From assembly GCA_024699855.1 (NCBI GenBank), contig JAMPIQ010000002.1:16120001-16184000 (forward strand): 64,000 bases of DNA, given 5' to 3'. Under the pieces are notes generated by a model that ran no database searches, had not been told where the DNA came from, and saw only the letters and a program-made list of their open reading frames with translations. Positions 22,857-33,030 of this stretch are shown piece by piece (positions within the stretch are counted from its first letter, which is position 1; every line of letters begins with the position of its first letter). The DNA is from Aphelenchoides besseyi. Lineage: Eukaryota > Nematoda > Chromadorea > Rhabditida > Aphelenchoididae. A program made the position numbers and the translations under genes.

Positions 22857-24959
22857 TTGAAAAGAGAGTGCAAGAGAACGTGAAACCGATATAATGGAAG
22901 CGAATGGAGCTGACGTATCTTGTGCGTATTCAATCCCGCGACACTGCAATCGCTTCGACGACATTCCGCAAGGTTGTCTAGGAGTGTTGTTGTTGTGTTC
23001 GTTGGATGCATTTGCGTGCGGAGTGCGCCGAGTGGGTCGATGTCGCTGCCGGAAGGGCGTATAGAGGACTCGGGTTTTCGGACTCGAGAATCCTGTGCGT
23101 TCGGATAGCAGGTGATGTTGGCTCGCTGTTGTGGAGTGCGGGTGAATTCGCGATGGGCGTCGGTTGTGAGTTGTGGTTGCGGATGGCACATGTGTCTTCC
23201 GTTTCCGCGGCCTACGATCGGCGTTCGTTGCCCCGGCACTCGACTCGGTGTATAGTCGGTCACCCATTCGACCCGTCTTGAAACACGGACCAAGGAGTTT
23301 AAGGTGTACGCGAGTCATTGAGCTGGAAAACTCAAAGGCGTAATGAAAGTGAGACATTGGATGTCGACGATGTGAGCGTTGGGCGTTTCGACGTCCGGCG
23401 CGCAACATCGCCCCGTGACTAGGACTTGTTCTGTTGCGGAGGTTGAGCGTACGCTTTGAGACCCGAAAGATGGTGAACTATGCCCGAACAGGATGAAGCC
23501 AGAGGAAACTCTGGTGGAAGTCCGAAGCGGTTCTGACGTGCAAATCGATCGTCTGATTTGGGTATAGGGGCGCAAGACTAATCGAACCATCTAGTAGCTG
23601 GTTCCTTCCGAAGTTTCCCTCAGGATAGCTGGTGCACAATCGAAGCAGATATACTCGGTAAAGCGAACGATTAGAGTCATTGGGATGTATTATTCTCAAA
23701 CTATTCTCATACTCTAAATGGTTATGATGTCGGTGTTTCTCGATTTGAACACGCGACTTTGATTGCATGTGCTCCAAGTGGGCCATTTTTGGTAAGCAGA
23801 ACTGGCGATGTGGGATGAACCAAACGCCGAGTTAAGGTGCCAGACTCTCCGCTCATTAGACCCCATAAAAGGTGTTGGTTGCTATAGACAGCAGGACGGT
23901 GGCCATGGAAGTCGGAAACCGCTAAGGAATGTGTAACAACCCACCTGCCGAAGCAACTAGCCCTGAAAATGGATGGCGCTGGAGCGGAGGACCTATACTC
24001 GGCCGTTGTTTGAGATGGTGCCCAATCTCTCAACGAGTAGGAAGGTTGTCGTGATGGCGTCGAAGGTGCGGAGCGTGAGCTCGACTGGAGCCGTCACGAG
24101 TGCAGATCTTGGTTGTAGTAGCAAATATTCAAGTGAGATCCTTGAAGACTGAAGTGGAGAAGGGTTCCGCGTGCACAGTGATTGTACGTGGGTTAATCGA
24201 TCCTAAGGCACAGGCTAAGGCTGGTTTTGAAGTGGCGACGTTCAACTTCCACTTGTGGATTGCGTCGCGTGTGCCGAAAGGGAAGCGGGTTAATATTCCC
24301 GCATCGAGACGAGGAGATGTCGTCGCTTCGGCGTCGACGAGCGCGGCAACGCAAACGAACCTGTCGACGCTGCATGAGGCCCGGACCAGAGATCTCTTTT
24401 CTGGTTTAAACTCGCGTGACCATGGAATCGGTTCATCCGGAGATATGGTTGTTGGGGTTGTAGAGTGGCGCGGTTACGGCGCCATTCCGAGTGCTTCATG
24501 TGGTCCGTGAAAAGGCAGGGGAGGCTCGATGAATTTCTCGCTCGTTCGTACCAATATCCGCAGCAGGTCTCCAAGGTGAACAGCCTCTAGTTGATAGAAT
24601 AATGTAGATAAGGGAAGTCGGCAAATTAGATTCGTAACTTTGGGAAAAGAATTGGCTCTAGAGCTCGGGTCTATCGGGTCGTTGCGTGAGGCCGTTGGAA
24701 TGCGTCCGTGACTGCGTGGTCGCAAGACCGCGTGGGCTAGTGGCGTGGTCCGACGGTGGAAGGCTTCGGCTTCGCTCCCGACGGCTTCGCGGTTGTCGGC
24801 GAGTTGCGGTAGACGCTTAACGAGCGTATCTAGAACTGGTACGGACTCGGGGAATCCGACTGTCTAATTAAAACAGAGGAGACGGATGGTCTTCGAAAGA
24901 CGTTGACCGTCTCTGATTTCTGCCCAGTGCTCTGAATGTTATATTAAGGAAATTTGATT

Positions 24960-25037
<78 letters not shown>

Positions 25038-25070
25038 CGAATGGATTAACGAGATTCCCACTGTCCCTAA

Positions 25071-25110
<40 letters not shown>

Positions 25111-25117
25111 CAAAGAC

Positions 25118-25155
<38 letters not shown>

Positions 25156-25523
25156 TGACTTTGTGAAGAATCATGCATGGTGTAGCATAAGTGGGAGTGT
25201 TTCGGCACGCCAATGAAATACCACTACTTTCATCGTTTCCTTACTTATTCGGTTAGACGGGAAACGCACGCCTTCGCGGTGTGCTTGTGTTTGGTGTTAA
25301 GTTCGTGCGAACGGACGACCCGCGCCGAAGACAGTGTCAGGCGGGGAGTTTGACTGGGGCGGTACATCTATCAAACAGTAACGTAGGTGTCCTAAGGTAA
25401 GCTCAGTAAGGACGGAAACCTTACGTAGAGTAAAAGGACAAAAGCTTACTTGATCTTGATTTCCAGTACGAATACAGACCGCGAAAGCGTGGCCTATCGA
25501 TCCTTTTGATTTGTAAAGTTTAC

Positions 25524-25570
<47 letters not shown>

Positions 25571-25593
25571 AGCCAAGCGTCCATAGCGACGTT

Positions 25594-25631
<38 letters not shown>

Positions 25632-25673
25632 CGTAGCAGAATGCGCAAAGCGTTGGATTGTTCACCCACTAAT

Positions 25674-25720
<47 letters not shown>

Positions 25721-26157
25721 TCCTACTGTCGAATTCGTTGTTGCAATAGTAATCCTGCTTAGTACGAGAGGAACAGCAGGTTCAGACAATTGGTTTATGC
25801 GCTCGTCCGATCGGACGCTGGTGCGACGCTACCATCTGGGGGATTACAACTGAATGCCTCTAAGTTGGAAGCCCGTCTAGTCAGGTTGACAATACTCTCG
25901 TGCCCCGGTGTCGGGCGGTACTCTTATGCGTTGCACTCGCGTGCGGCGTAGCTCAAACCCCATAGTTGACCTTGCCTCGTGGTTTAACTACCGCTTGGTT
26001 GTCGATTCCATACGACTTTGTGTGGTGTAATGTCGGGGTGCAAGATCGCTTGAATACGACTTGACTACTGGTCAAGGGGTTGTAAGCAGCAGAGCAGTCT
26101 TTACACTGCGATCTGTTGAGACTACCCTTTGATCGGATGAATCTGTTTTCGTCCATT
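22468..26157 (+). rRNA. 28S large subunit ribosomal RNA
   Basis: This is the RNA of the 60S subunit. Landmarks: CTGCTGAACTTAAGCATATC near 22498, GTACCGTGAGGGAAAGTTG near 22830, TCCTAAGGTAAGCTCAG near 25390, CCACAGGGATAACTGGCTT near 25550, and the sarcin-ricin loop AGTACGAGAGGAACAG near 25762. The 3' end is placed after the closing helix near 26100-26157. Length about 3.7 kb is in the animal range. The classical R2 retroelement target TCTCTTAAGGTAGCC (near 24993) is intact and empty. Confidence 0.95.
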
Positions 26158-26184
26158 TCATTATTGTATCCTCTACATACAGAC

Positions 26185-26231
26185 TTTAGTCCGATTGTTG
26201 ACTTTCACGACGAGTCAGCAGTTGGACTAAA
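26185..26231 (+). terminator. First hairpin downstream of 28S
   Basis: Bases 26185-26203 pair with 26213-26231 in a 19-bp helix without mismatch if G-U pairs are allowed, closed by a 9-nt loop. It lies about 30 nt after the 28S end and is likely an RNA structure used in 3' ETS processing or Pol I termination. Confidence 0.7.
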
Positions 26232-26235
26232 AACG

Positions 26236-26285
26236 AAGGTCCGGCTGTTGGCTTGTCTCTAGTGACTAGTCGACAGTTGGACTTT
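26236..26285 (+). terminator. Second hairpin downstream of 28S, ending in a T run
   Basis: Bases 26236-26253 pair with 26268-26285 in an 18-bp helix without mismatch (five G-U pairs) around a 14-nt loop. The 3' arm resembles that of the first hairpin (CAGTTGGACT in both), so the two are probably duplicates. A T run at 26283-26289 begins in the 3' arm. Likely processing or termination signal of the rDNA transcript. Confidence 0.7.
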
Positions 26286-26291
26286 TTTTAT

Positions 26292-26552
26292 CACTCATTT
26301 CCCAATTATTGTATCTCGCACGTTTGAACTTGTGTTTTTGATCAACTCAATAAAACACTCATCGATTCACTTTAAGCAAGTAGATCAGAAATTTCGCAAA
26401 TGTTTTTGTTTTATGATTAATTTACGAGGTCTTGAATTGAGCATTTTCATTGTCTTGATTTCATGGGAGTTAATGCCTAAAATCTCAGGTTTCCGTTCGG
26501 TTTCTTTGAGATCCCAGAATCGAATTTCATTTTCCACAACTTTTAACAACAA
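26292..26552. other. rDNA downstream flank
   Basis: About 260 bp of AT-rich DNA between the hairpins and the poly(A) signal of the minus-strand gene that follows. No gene and no second rDNA unit is seen. Confidence 0.5.
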
Positions 26553-26558
26553 TTTATT
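26553..26558 (-). terminator. Poly(A) signal AATAAA (minus strand)
   Basis: Located about 55 nt after the final stop (26611) of the minus-strand gene at 26.6-27.8 kb. It suggests that the gene is or recently was expressed. Confidence 0.45.
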
Positions 26559-26610
26559 TACTGAAAGCACAAGAAATTATCATGGTTGAGAATCAAGTGG
26601 AACAGAGTGC

Positions 26611-27795
26611 TCAATAGGAGGCGGGTAGTCTGAAATTCGTCGGAAGTTTGCTGAGAATGAAGTCGTAGGCGTCTGGTCGGGTATCACTTAAGCTCGTCAA
26701 CTTGTTCCAAGCACCAGTGGATAGCGAGTCTGGTTTGCTGAAAACACAACTTTAGATCGTTCAAGCCGGCTAACTTACTCGACTTCGAAGTGATGATAGT
26801 AAACGTAATGATCGCCTGCCATGAAAGTAATCAAGCTACATTCTCCCTCAGTTTACATAGCTTGAATATAACCATCCAGCATGATTCCAGTGTCTTTCCA
26901 CTCCAATGTGTCCAAATTCAACGCGAAAAATTGACTTTTGTTGGTCGAATTTGAAACAGCAATGAAAAAATCGATTTCCAACACGACAACCACGCTTACA
27001 ATGCTATAAATGTACAAATGAAAATATGCAAAACAAGAAATCTTACCAGGAAATCGATAGTTTTCCAGTTGATCGTTGGACATGTGGACAGCTCCCCAGT
27101 TCCAAATGACTCCTTGATGAACTCAACAGATGATATTGTTGTTTGACCTTCATCATGTCCAAGTCTGCGTTCTACACTGTACGCAAATCGTCCATCGACT
27201 GTCGCAAATGATCTACTTGACAACATATCCAGTTGTGTAGCTTGAAGTTGCTTTTGACCATCCGCTTTAACATTAAACAAGATCCTTTCGAAATCCGTAT
27301 AGATTTTTAGGAGCAGGTCATCCTCCAAATTGGCTGGAAAAGATTTTGGGACAGAAACGTGCGCGGTCGAAGCCATCAAAACCATTCAAAATCCTGATTG
27401 ACCGGCCAATAACAGCAGTTGACTGTTCGAAGTTTTTGACTCCAGTTCCCACATAATAGTCAGAAAACCACTTTTTAAACAGGACTAGCGATGTCTCCAA
27501 GTCAAAAAGCACAATAATTTAGCAAATCGAAAAGATCTTTCAACGGTTTTCCATCAATTGTTGCTAATGAAAAATCGAAGTTGAGTCTTCTAAATAGCAA
27601 AGAAACCATAGTGGAAAATGGCATTTGTAACTTACTTTTGTTTCAGGTAGATCACATCGATCACTTCAACAGACGAGTAGTTAGTGATGAAAAAACCGTC
27701 CATCAAAGGAATAATTCGTAATGGATAAGAAGCGATCTTCTATGTTGCGTTTGAAAATGAAACAACCGGTTGTTTGCTGTCGTGCTCTGAAACCG
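26611..27795 (-). pseudogene. Multi-exon gene with in-frame stops, unrecognised; pseudogene or unusual gene
   Basis: On the minus strand, coding-like segments follow each other: KIASYPLRIIPLMDGFFITNYS and on to a GTAAGT donor, then RLNFDFSLATIDG, FKKWFSDYYVGTG, NLEDDLLLKIYTDFE, LEIDFFIAVSNSTN, AGDHYVYYHHFEVD and a last exon ending LRLPASY with TGA at 26611. Some frame changes are repaired by plausible introns (for example a 49-nt one ending TTTTCCAG). Two in-frame stops remain: TAG at 27740-27742 and TAA at 26853-26855, each flanked on both sides by sensible protein in the same frame. The alternating hydrophobic strands suggest a beta-propeller-like protein, but I recognise no family. It lies just downstream of the rDNA and is probably a decaying gene, or a gene with introns near 21-28 nt. 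Confidence 0.45.
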
Positions 27796-28465
27796 AGCTA
27801 TAAAAAACACAAGCAACGTTCCGAAAAACTCTAAATTTTAGTGAAAAGGTCGAGTAATTGTCTTGTCAAAGCTCGCACGTGTTGAACAACTGATCAAGAC
27901 AATCTCCATCATTAAGTAAATGAAAGCTAGAACCACAGTTTTGCTCTTTGTTTGCCAACGGCAACTCGTGTTGTGTTATTTGACAGAAAGGGAAATTTAT
28001 ACAGTCTGTCAACACTGATATCTTTTCTTTTACACCTTTACACCCGGCGCCGCACTTACCGTATTTTTCCTATTCATCCCAATTTCTAGTAGAAGCACCC
28101 TTCCTAATTAGCCTCGCCTTTTTGTCACCTCCGAAAAATAGGCTCCCTTGGGGCATTAATAGGAAAAATGCGGTATTCGGAAAAGCTCAATAGTTCAGAG
28201 ATCAGATCTGTGAGATTGAAGACGACAAAAAGTAGGTAAAATCACGACCGGTCGTCCGATCACAGGGAAGGAAAGGCAAACTGAACATCCAAAAACCGAG
28301 GTATCAGCGTCGTTTATTCGATCCACGTTCTGTCTTTTTTCCCAAGTCACAAACCCAAGCCCCAATTGCTCCGTGCATTCGACTCGAACTTGTCAAATTG
28401 CAGTTTTCAATTTCAACCGTGAGATATTAGATGGGAACAAAAATAGGACTTATGAAACTTCTTAC
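27796..28465. other. Spacer containing an inverted-repeat element
   Basis: No gene is supported. The inverted repeat at 28057-28175 is listed separately. The part nearest 28466 may be an intron linking the candidate exons at 28466-28633 to the coding segments below 27795. Confidence 0.35.
28057..28175. repeat. Short inverted-repeat element (MITE-like)
   Basis: TACCGTATTTTTCCTATT at 28057-28074 is the inverse complement of AATAGGAAAAATGCGGTA at 28158-28175 with one G-U difference. Inner bases (CCCAA and TTGGG) extend the pairing. Overall length is about 119 bp, with no coding capacity and no clear target-site duplication. It could be a miniature inverted-repeat transposon or a regulatory hairpin. 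Confidence 0.5.
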
Positions 28466-28633
28466 CTTTGCATTCACATCGTTTACATGAGGTCCATCTT
28501 TGTCCAATCGACGACGTTTACACGCACTTGGCTCAGCGGACTCATCCAACGATTCTTTTCCGACCTAAAAAACGGTATTTCTCATGTTTAAACGATCAAC
28601 TTACGTTTCATTAACATCCTTTTTCGAAGACAT
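28466..28633 (-). CDS. Candidate first two exons of a gene, Lys/Arg-rich
   Basis: ATG at 28633 starts MSSKKDVNE, with a strong GTAAGT donor after 28605 and acceptor TTTTTAG before 28564. The second exon ends at a GTAAG donor after 28466 and in one frame contains a nuclear-localisation-like KRRRLD. The two exons do not join in that frame (off by one base), so either the start or the splice site differs. They may belong to the broken gene at 26.6-27.8 kb on the same strand. Confidence 0.3.
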
Positions 28634-29117
28634 AGCACAAAATAACTTGCTGACGTGTAAACCTGAAACTTGAATTTATAAACCTTTATTCAATATACGA
28701 AGAAAGCACGATATCGTAAGAAAAAGAAAACAAAGCGGTGGGCGCCGGAGCGTTCGCAAGCGGACTGAGTTAAAAAAGGGTAAGCCACTGATTGCCCGTG
28801 GATGTCCGATTTATGCGCGTTCTCTTTCTTTTGGATTTTTAGCGCGTTTATAGAAAGGGACGCGACAACTTCACACTTGCAGATCTGTCAGCAACGGCTT
28901 TCGAAGAGACAACAAAGGCAATCAGCGGATATCGACTTCCAACAAGTGAACTCAATTTTCGTTGTGACGATGTTGATCTCAACTATCAAGTGCTAGCAAT
29001 CATGGCATCGATTCTGTTTCCAGTCAACTTCAGCTCAGTGAATCAAAAACACGAGTACTCACTTGTATTCTTTTTCAAACACTCACTTACAGAAAATTCT
29101 TAAAAGCCGGATAAAAG
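28634..29117. other. Spacer, no gene seen
   Basis: An AATAAA on the minus strand near 28686 may end a transcript. Plus-strand frames (28802-28996) look like chance. Confidence 0.4.
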
Positions 29118-29123
29118 TTTATT
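29118..29123 (-). terminator. Poly(A) signal AATAAA (minus strand)
   Basis: Lies about 40 nt beyond the stop codon of the frame ending at 29164, which supports that frame as a true 3' coding end. Confidence 0.5.
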
Positions 29124-29163
29124 CACACACCAGGTAAGAACAACATAAGAGGATGAGTGGAGA

Positions 29164-29694
29164 TTAGATGCCGGAACGAGTGTCGGCAGTGGCTGGCTGT
29201 TCGATCGTTGCTTTGGTTGTGACATCAGTTTTTGCACGAGTCTTGGTTGTTTGGATGGTCTTTGCTTGCGGCGTAGTTGCTTGAGGAGTTATAGCGCGAG
29301 ATGAGTATTCACGAGCAGTCGCCGTTTCCGATTGAGTAGGTCCGAGTTTGAGCGACTTGGATTGGACTTGTGGAGTAGTCGCATCCAAAGCCGCAATTTC
29401 TGCACTGACCTTCATTTTGCTATCAAGTGCCTCCTTTGCGTCTGCCAACTCCTTTTTCATGCGCTCGAAAAGCTTGCGCGTGTTCTTGCGCTTCGCCTGA
29501 GCCGCTGCGATCTTCTTGGCGGAATCGCCACGCTTCGACTTTGCTGCCTTCATCTTCTTCAAAGCATTGGCCGAGTTCTTCTGGTGTACGTTGCGACTAA
29601 TCTGATACAAAGTGAGATATCCCGGCAAGCTTTTGCGACGTGCAATCTCACGACTGCGTAACGAACGAGCTCTAGAAACAAGTTTGTTGATCAT
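29164..29694 (-). CDS. Basic Ala/Lys/Thr-rich protein, 176 aa, unrecognised
   Basis: The frame opens with ATG at 29694. The N-terminal half is strongly basic and helical (RSREIARRKSLPG, KKMKAAKSKRG, KRKNTRKLFERMKKELADAK), compatible with a nucleic-acid or ribosome-binding helix or a coiled coil. The C-terminal half is Thr/Ala/Gln-rich and probably disordered. A TTTCTAG acceptor follows shortly after the ATG, so the true gene could instead splice in from an exon at about 29735-29835, joining in phase to RARSLRSRE. No ribosomal protein family fits convincingly. It sits between the membrane protein gene upstream and a closely spaced AATAAA. Confidence 0.45.
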   Translation of the reverse strand: MINKLVSRARSLRSREIARRKSLPGYLTLYQISRNVHQKNSANALKKMKAAKSKRGDSAKKIAAAQAKRKNTRKLFERMKKELADAKEALDSKMKVSAEIAALDATTPQVQSKSLKLGPTQSETATAREYSSRAITPQATTPQAKTIQTTKTRAKTDVTTKATIEQPATADTRSGI

Positions 29695-29899
29695 GAAAAT
29701 AAATGAGACAAGCTACATTTCCGCATCCGAAGCATACAACTAACTGTTTGCCTTTTCCGCCATTGGAGTTTTCTTTTTGGTCAATGGTGCAACGACGACT
29801 TCCGCGAGGGGCTTCTCGTTCTTCACCGGAGTTTCTCGTTTCTGGAAAGAAGGTCATTTGAGGTTAAAGAAGTTGGCAACTCACTTTCGACTTCTTATG

Positions 29900-30705
29900 C
29901 TACTTGTACCATGCAAATCCAGCAAGTGAGAAGATCAGTAAGATGATCCTGAAAAATAATAAAGAGCAGATGATCGGACTTGAACACAAAGTCCCACTTT
30001 AACCGGAATACCGATGGTAATCCAGTAGTTTGTATTGGGCGCACTCGACGAAACGATTTGGATACCCGGATTCTGAAATTTGCATGATCGAGATGACGAA
30101 CAGAAAACAAACCAAATCGATCTCGACGAAAGTCGGCGCAGTCGGTGTGCACTGCGAAGTCAGTCGCCGCTTTACCATCGGAACCAAGTTTGAACGGCGA
30201 AGTCGAACAAACCGACGTCCAACCCGCATGACTTTTGTCCTTGATTTTACATCCATTTTTCGTTGCAAAAAGTTGAATTGGAGTTTTGTACGTTCCACCA
30301 ACGTCTGAAAAGGAACGGCTGATCAATGTGAATGTATAACATACCGGGATTAAACTTTCCAACATCCGGTGAAAACGTGCCAGCAATCGTGCAACTTCCG
30401 ATCGTGATGTTGCCACTAAATATGGCTAATCAATTAGATTGAATTTTTTGATTAAACTTACGGGGATGACTTCTCGCCGGCACTTTGCTTGATCTTCATC
30501 GTTGCTTTGATCTCGACAGAGTTGCTTTTGACGCTAAGAGTCAAGTCCTTGCAATCTCCGGTTATCTTTCTGGAAGTTCAATGATGATAGTTCTAGTTGA
30601 CAGATCGTAAACTCACTTGCCGTCGAGGCACATCTCTTCGATCATACCAGCAACCAGAACCATGAGCATCCACACAACAACAGCAGCACCAAAGCTCTTG
30701 CCCAT
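29900..30705 (-). CDS. Signal-peptide protein with probable C-terminal membrane helix, unrecognised
   Basis: Exons 30705-30617, 30569-30462, 30415-30345 and a fourth from 30304 to about 30102-30113 join in frame. The start has a hydrophobic signal (AAVVVWMLMVLVAGM), then a Cys-bearing ectodomain (KKITGDCKDLTLSVKSN, GNITIGSCTIAGTF, NGCKIKDKSHAGWTSVC). Later pieces NYWITIGIP (30072-30004) and IILLIFSLAGFAWYK (from 29948, TAG at 29900) look like the end of the ectodomain and a membrane helix, but the exon phases do not all agree with the donors I can see. After the TAG the same frame continues with a Lys-rich tail (HKKSK, then across a possible intron KRETPVKNEKP) to another TAG near 29737. It is a likely type I membrane protein; family unknown. 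Confidence 0.45.
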
Positions 30706-31419
30706 CGTCGCAGCGAGAGAAAACTTGGAACCAACTATCTCGCATCAAGTCAATTGAATGACTGAAGTCGAGAACCCAAACAAAAGTTTTCAATTGCGAT
30801 TTTTGAACGATGCTAGTTCTGGTCTCAATTTGAATAAGAAGTAGTCAATAGGTGGATCAACACTTTAGACGATTATCCGAACCAGCAAAATTCATCGTCC
30901 TTCAGATCGTTAAAAACCAAAAACAAATGTTTCAATCGACAATATAGACGTGCACATCGGTGATTATATTGGTCTAATGTAGAAGTTAACTAAAAGCATT
31001 GGAACTGTCATCCAACAATTGCAATTAAATGAAATTTGTTGTTCACAAAAAGATCTTGAAATTCATTTGTACGTGTTTATCAACCTTCAACAATCTGATG
31101 TTAATAATTTATCGTTTTGCTTTGTATTTGCCAATTGACATCACCAACAAGATGCACACAATTGTTCCTCATGAAGCACAAAATGTTTATTTCATTCAAT
31201 GAATACACAACATGTTTTACATAACAATTGTTGCAACACAAATTCCTGTTATCAGGAGTAGTACCGCGAATGTACATAATACTTCTAGCAAGAACAATAA
31301 AAGACAAACATTTACGAGCATTTTTGGGGATACTTTTCAACGGAAAGAAACATTTTTGCAACAATAAACACCAGTTATCAATAGACCCATACGAAGGAAG
31401 ACTACAAGAAGTGAGATTG
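30706..31419. other. Spacer including the MATH-BTB 3' flank
   Basis: A minus-strand AATAAA at 31186-31191 may serve the MATH-BTB gene. Apart from that I see only AT-rich DNA with chance frames. Confidence 0.5.
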
Positions 31420-33029
31420 TCAATTCGATCCGCGAATGGTACGACGTGGACGTTTCGGCTCCGGTTGACCGTTCTCTTCGAGAGCTCCCGAATCGTAGTT
31501 GCTCGTGGCTGAAACAGACGATTCGAAAACATTCAAGCGATTTGACTTACAGCGAAATGTTCCACAAGTGATTTTGTCCTGAAGAGATTTCTCCAGGATC
31601 TCGTTAACAATTCCCGGCTGACGACGCTTCAAATCGGCCCAGTCGCGAGAGTTCGTCAACTGATCGTAATTCGATAGAAGAAAACGTCGACATTTCTGAA
31701 ACAATCGAATCAAAAGCACAAAAAACTCTTACATCCATCAAGTTTTCGCAAGAGTACATGTCGGCAAACATCACAGTGTTTGTGAAGGATTTGGTGGTCA
31801 ACTGTTCGCTCAGATACGATTCGCATTCTTCTTTCAACGAAACGATATTGTACTTTTCGGCGATGATCAAAATATCTTTGGCATTCTTCTCGAAAAGCGT
31901 CCGTTCAATGATACCCGTGTAGATGTATTCGAGCATTGCACGAACCTAAAAACATAATGTTAAGATTGTGATATATGAACTTACAGCTGATGGGGTAGTA
32001 TCGGTTAATTTGATATGACCTTCCGTGGCTTCGCGCATTCCATTCTTGAACATACTCTCGAACACTTCACTTGCATACGACAAGAAACAGCGATGTGTAT
32101 GAAAAACTTGGCCGTTTACCTAAATTATATATAGAGAATAATTCGTTTCAATTCCGCTATACAGACGGAGTATGTAAACAAACGTACATGAATCTCAAAG
32201 TCAGATTGAAGCGATGTGTTGTAGATGTCGACCATCATATCGCGCACCGACGTTGCACGATCGGTGCTAATTTCCCAGATACGTTGTTCCTGCTTCGTCG
32301 TACTGCACTTCCCTGAAATTCGAACATTATTGGTTTGTTGTGGCTAACAATCTTCATACATGGCAAATACTCAACGTCGCAGCACAAGTGCAATTTGCCG
32401 TCCGGATGAACATAATGCATCAGACGATCGCGTTGAACTTGAAACTTTCCACGACCTTGTTGATTCGTAAACTCTTTGGCATCACGGCAAATACTCATCG
32501 AAGTTGCAGCGCCAGCATCAACGACGTAGATTTGGAAATCCGCCAGTAATGATTCGCTTGTGTTCTGCAAAAAGTTGAACGTTTAACTCACGAATACGAC
32601 CCAAAACTGTGACCTCCAAACCGATTTGACGAAGAAAAAACGACACATTTCCGATGTCTTCTTCGCGTTTACCGTTCGGATACATGTGCAGCTCCCAGAC
32701 GACGTTCGGAACGGCGGCCGAAAAGAAGCGGTCGCTCACCAAACTCTTGTTGTTTTTTACCAAACGAGTGAGACGTTCGAACTGAAAACAACGAACACAA
32801 TCCGATCCAAATTCGACTAACTCACCTGCTCGATTTTCCAACTCAATTTTGCCGAAACCGCAACGATCTTGCTGTTTTGATGCGACACACTGTTCGAAAT
32901 GGATGGCGATGAGATTTCGGCCCGCAAGGCATCGCTGGGCCCAACGGACGGCAACGACAACTGCGCGTTGTGGTGCAGCTAAGCGATCATTGACTGAACA
33001 TCGCACCAAGAACCCACCTTTCGAGACAT
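31420..33029 (-). CDS. MATH-BTB protein, SPOP-like cullin-3 substrate adaptor
   Basis: Proteins of this class recruit substrates through MATH and cullin-3 through BTB for ubiquitination. Nine exons (33029-33018, 32978-32826, 32781-32614, 32564-32360, 32312-32188, 32119-31985, 31945-31733, 31695-31551, 31508-31420 TGA) join in frame to 414 aa. MATH spans about 45-180 (KLSWKIEQFERL, VWELHMYPNGKREEDIG, LHLCCDVEYLPW). BTB spans about 200-300 (SDFEIHVNGQVFHTHRCFLS, VFESMFKNGMREATEG, AMLEYIYTGII), followed by a 3-box/BACK-like helical region (AEKYNIVSLKEECE, ADMYSCENLMDKCRRFL). The tail has a basic KRPRR like the nuclear signal of SPOP. The third intron donor (GTCACA at 32613) is weak and was chosen because it keeps frame. 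The frame is also open upstream of the ATG. Confidence 0.9.
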
Positions 33030-33030
33030 C

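Noticed and set aside
22787..23408. Long minus-strand frames of 168-203 codons and several plus-strand frames inside 28S
   Set aside because: They lie entirely within the 28S rRNA gene and are shadows of the rRNA sequence.
29332..29661. Plus-strand frame of 109 codons
   Set aside because: Antisense shadow of the Lys/Ala-rich minus-strand frame, which has the better composition, an ATG and a nearby poly(A) signal.
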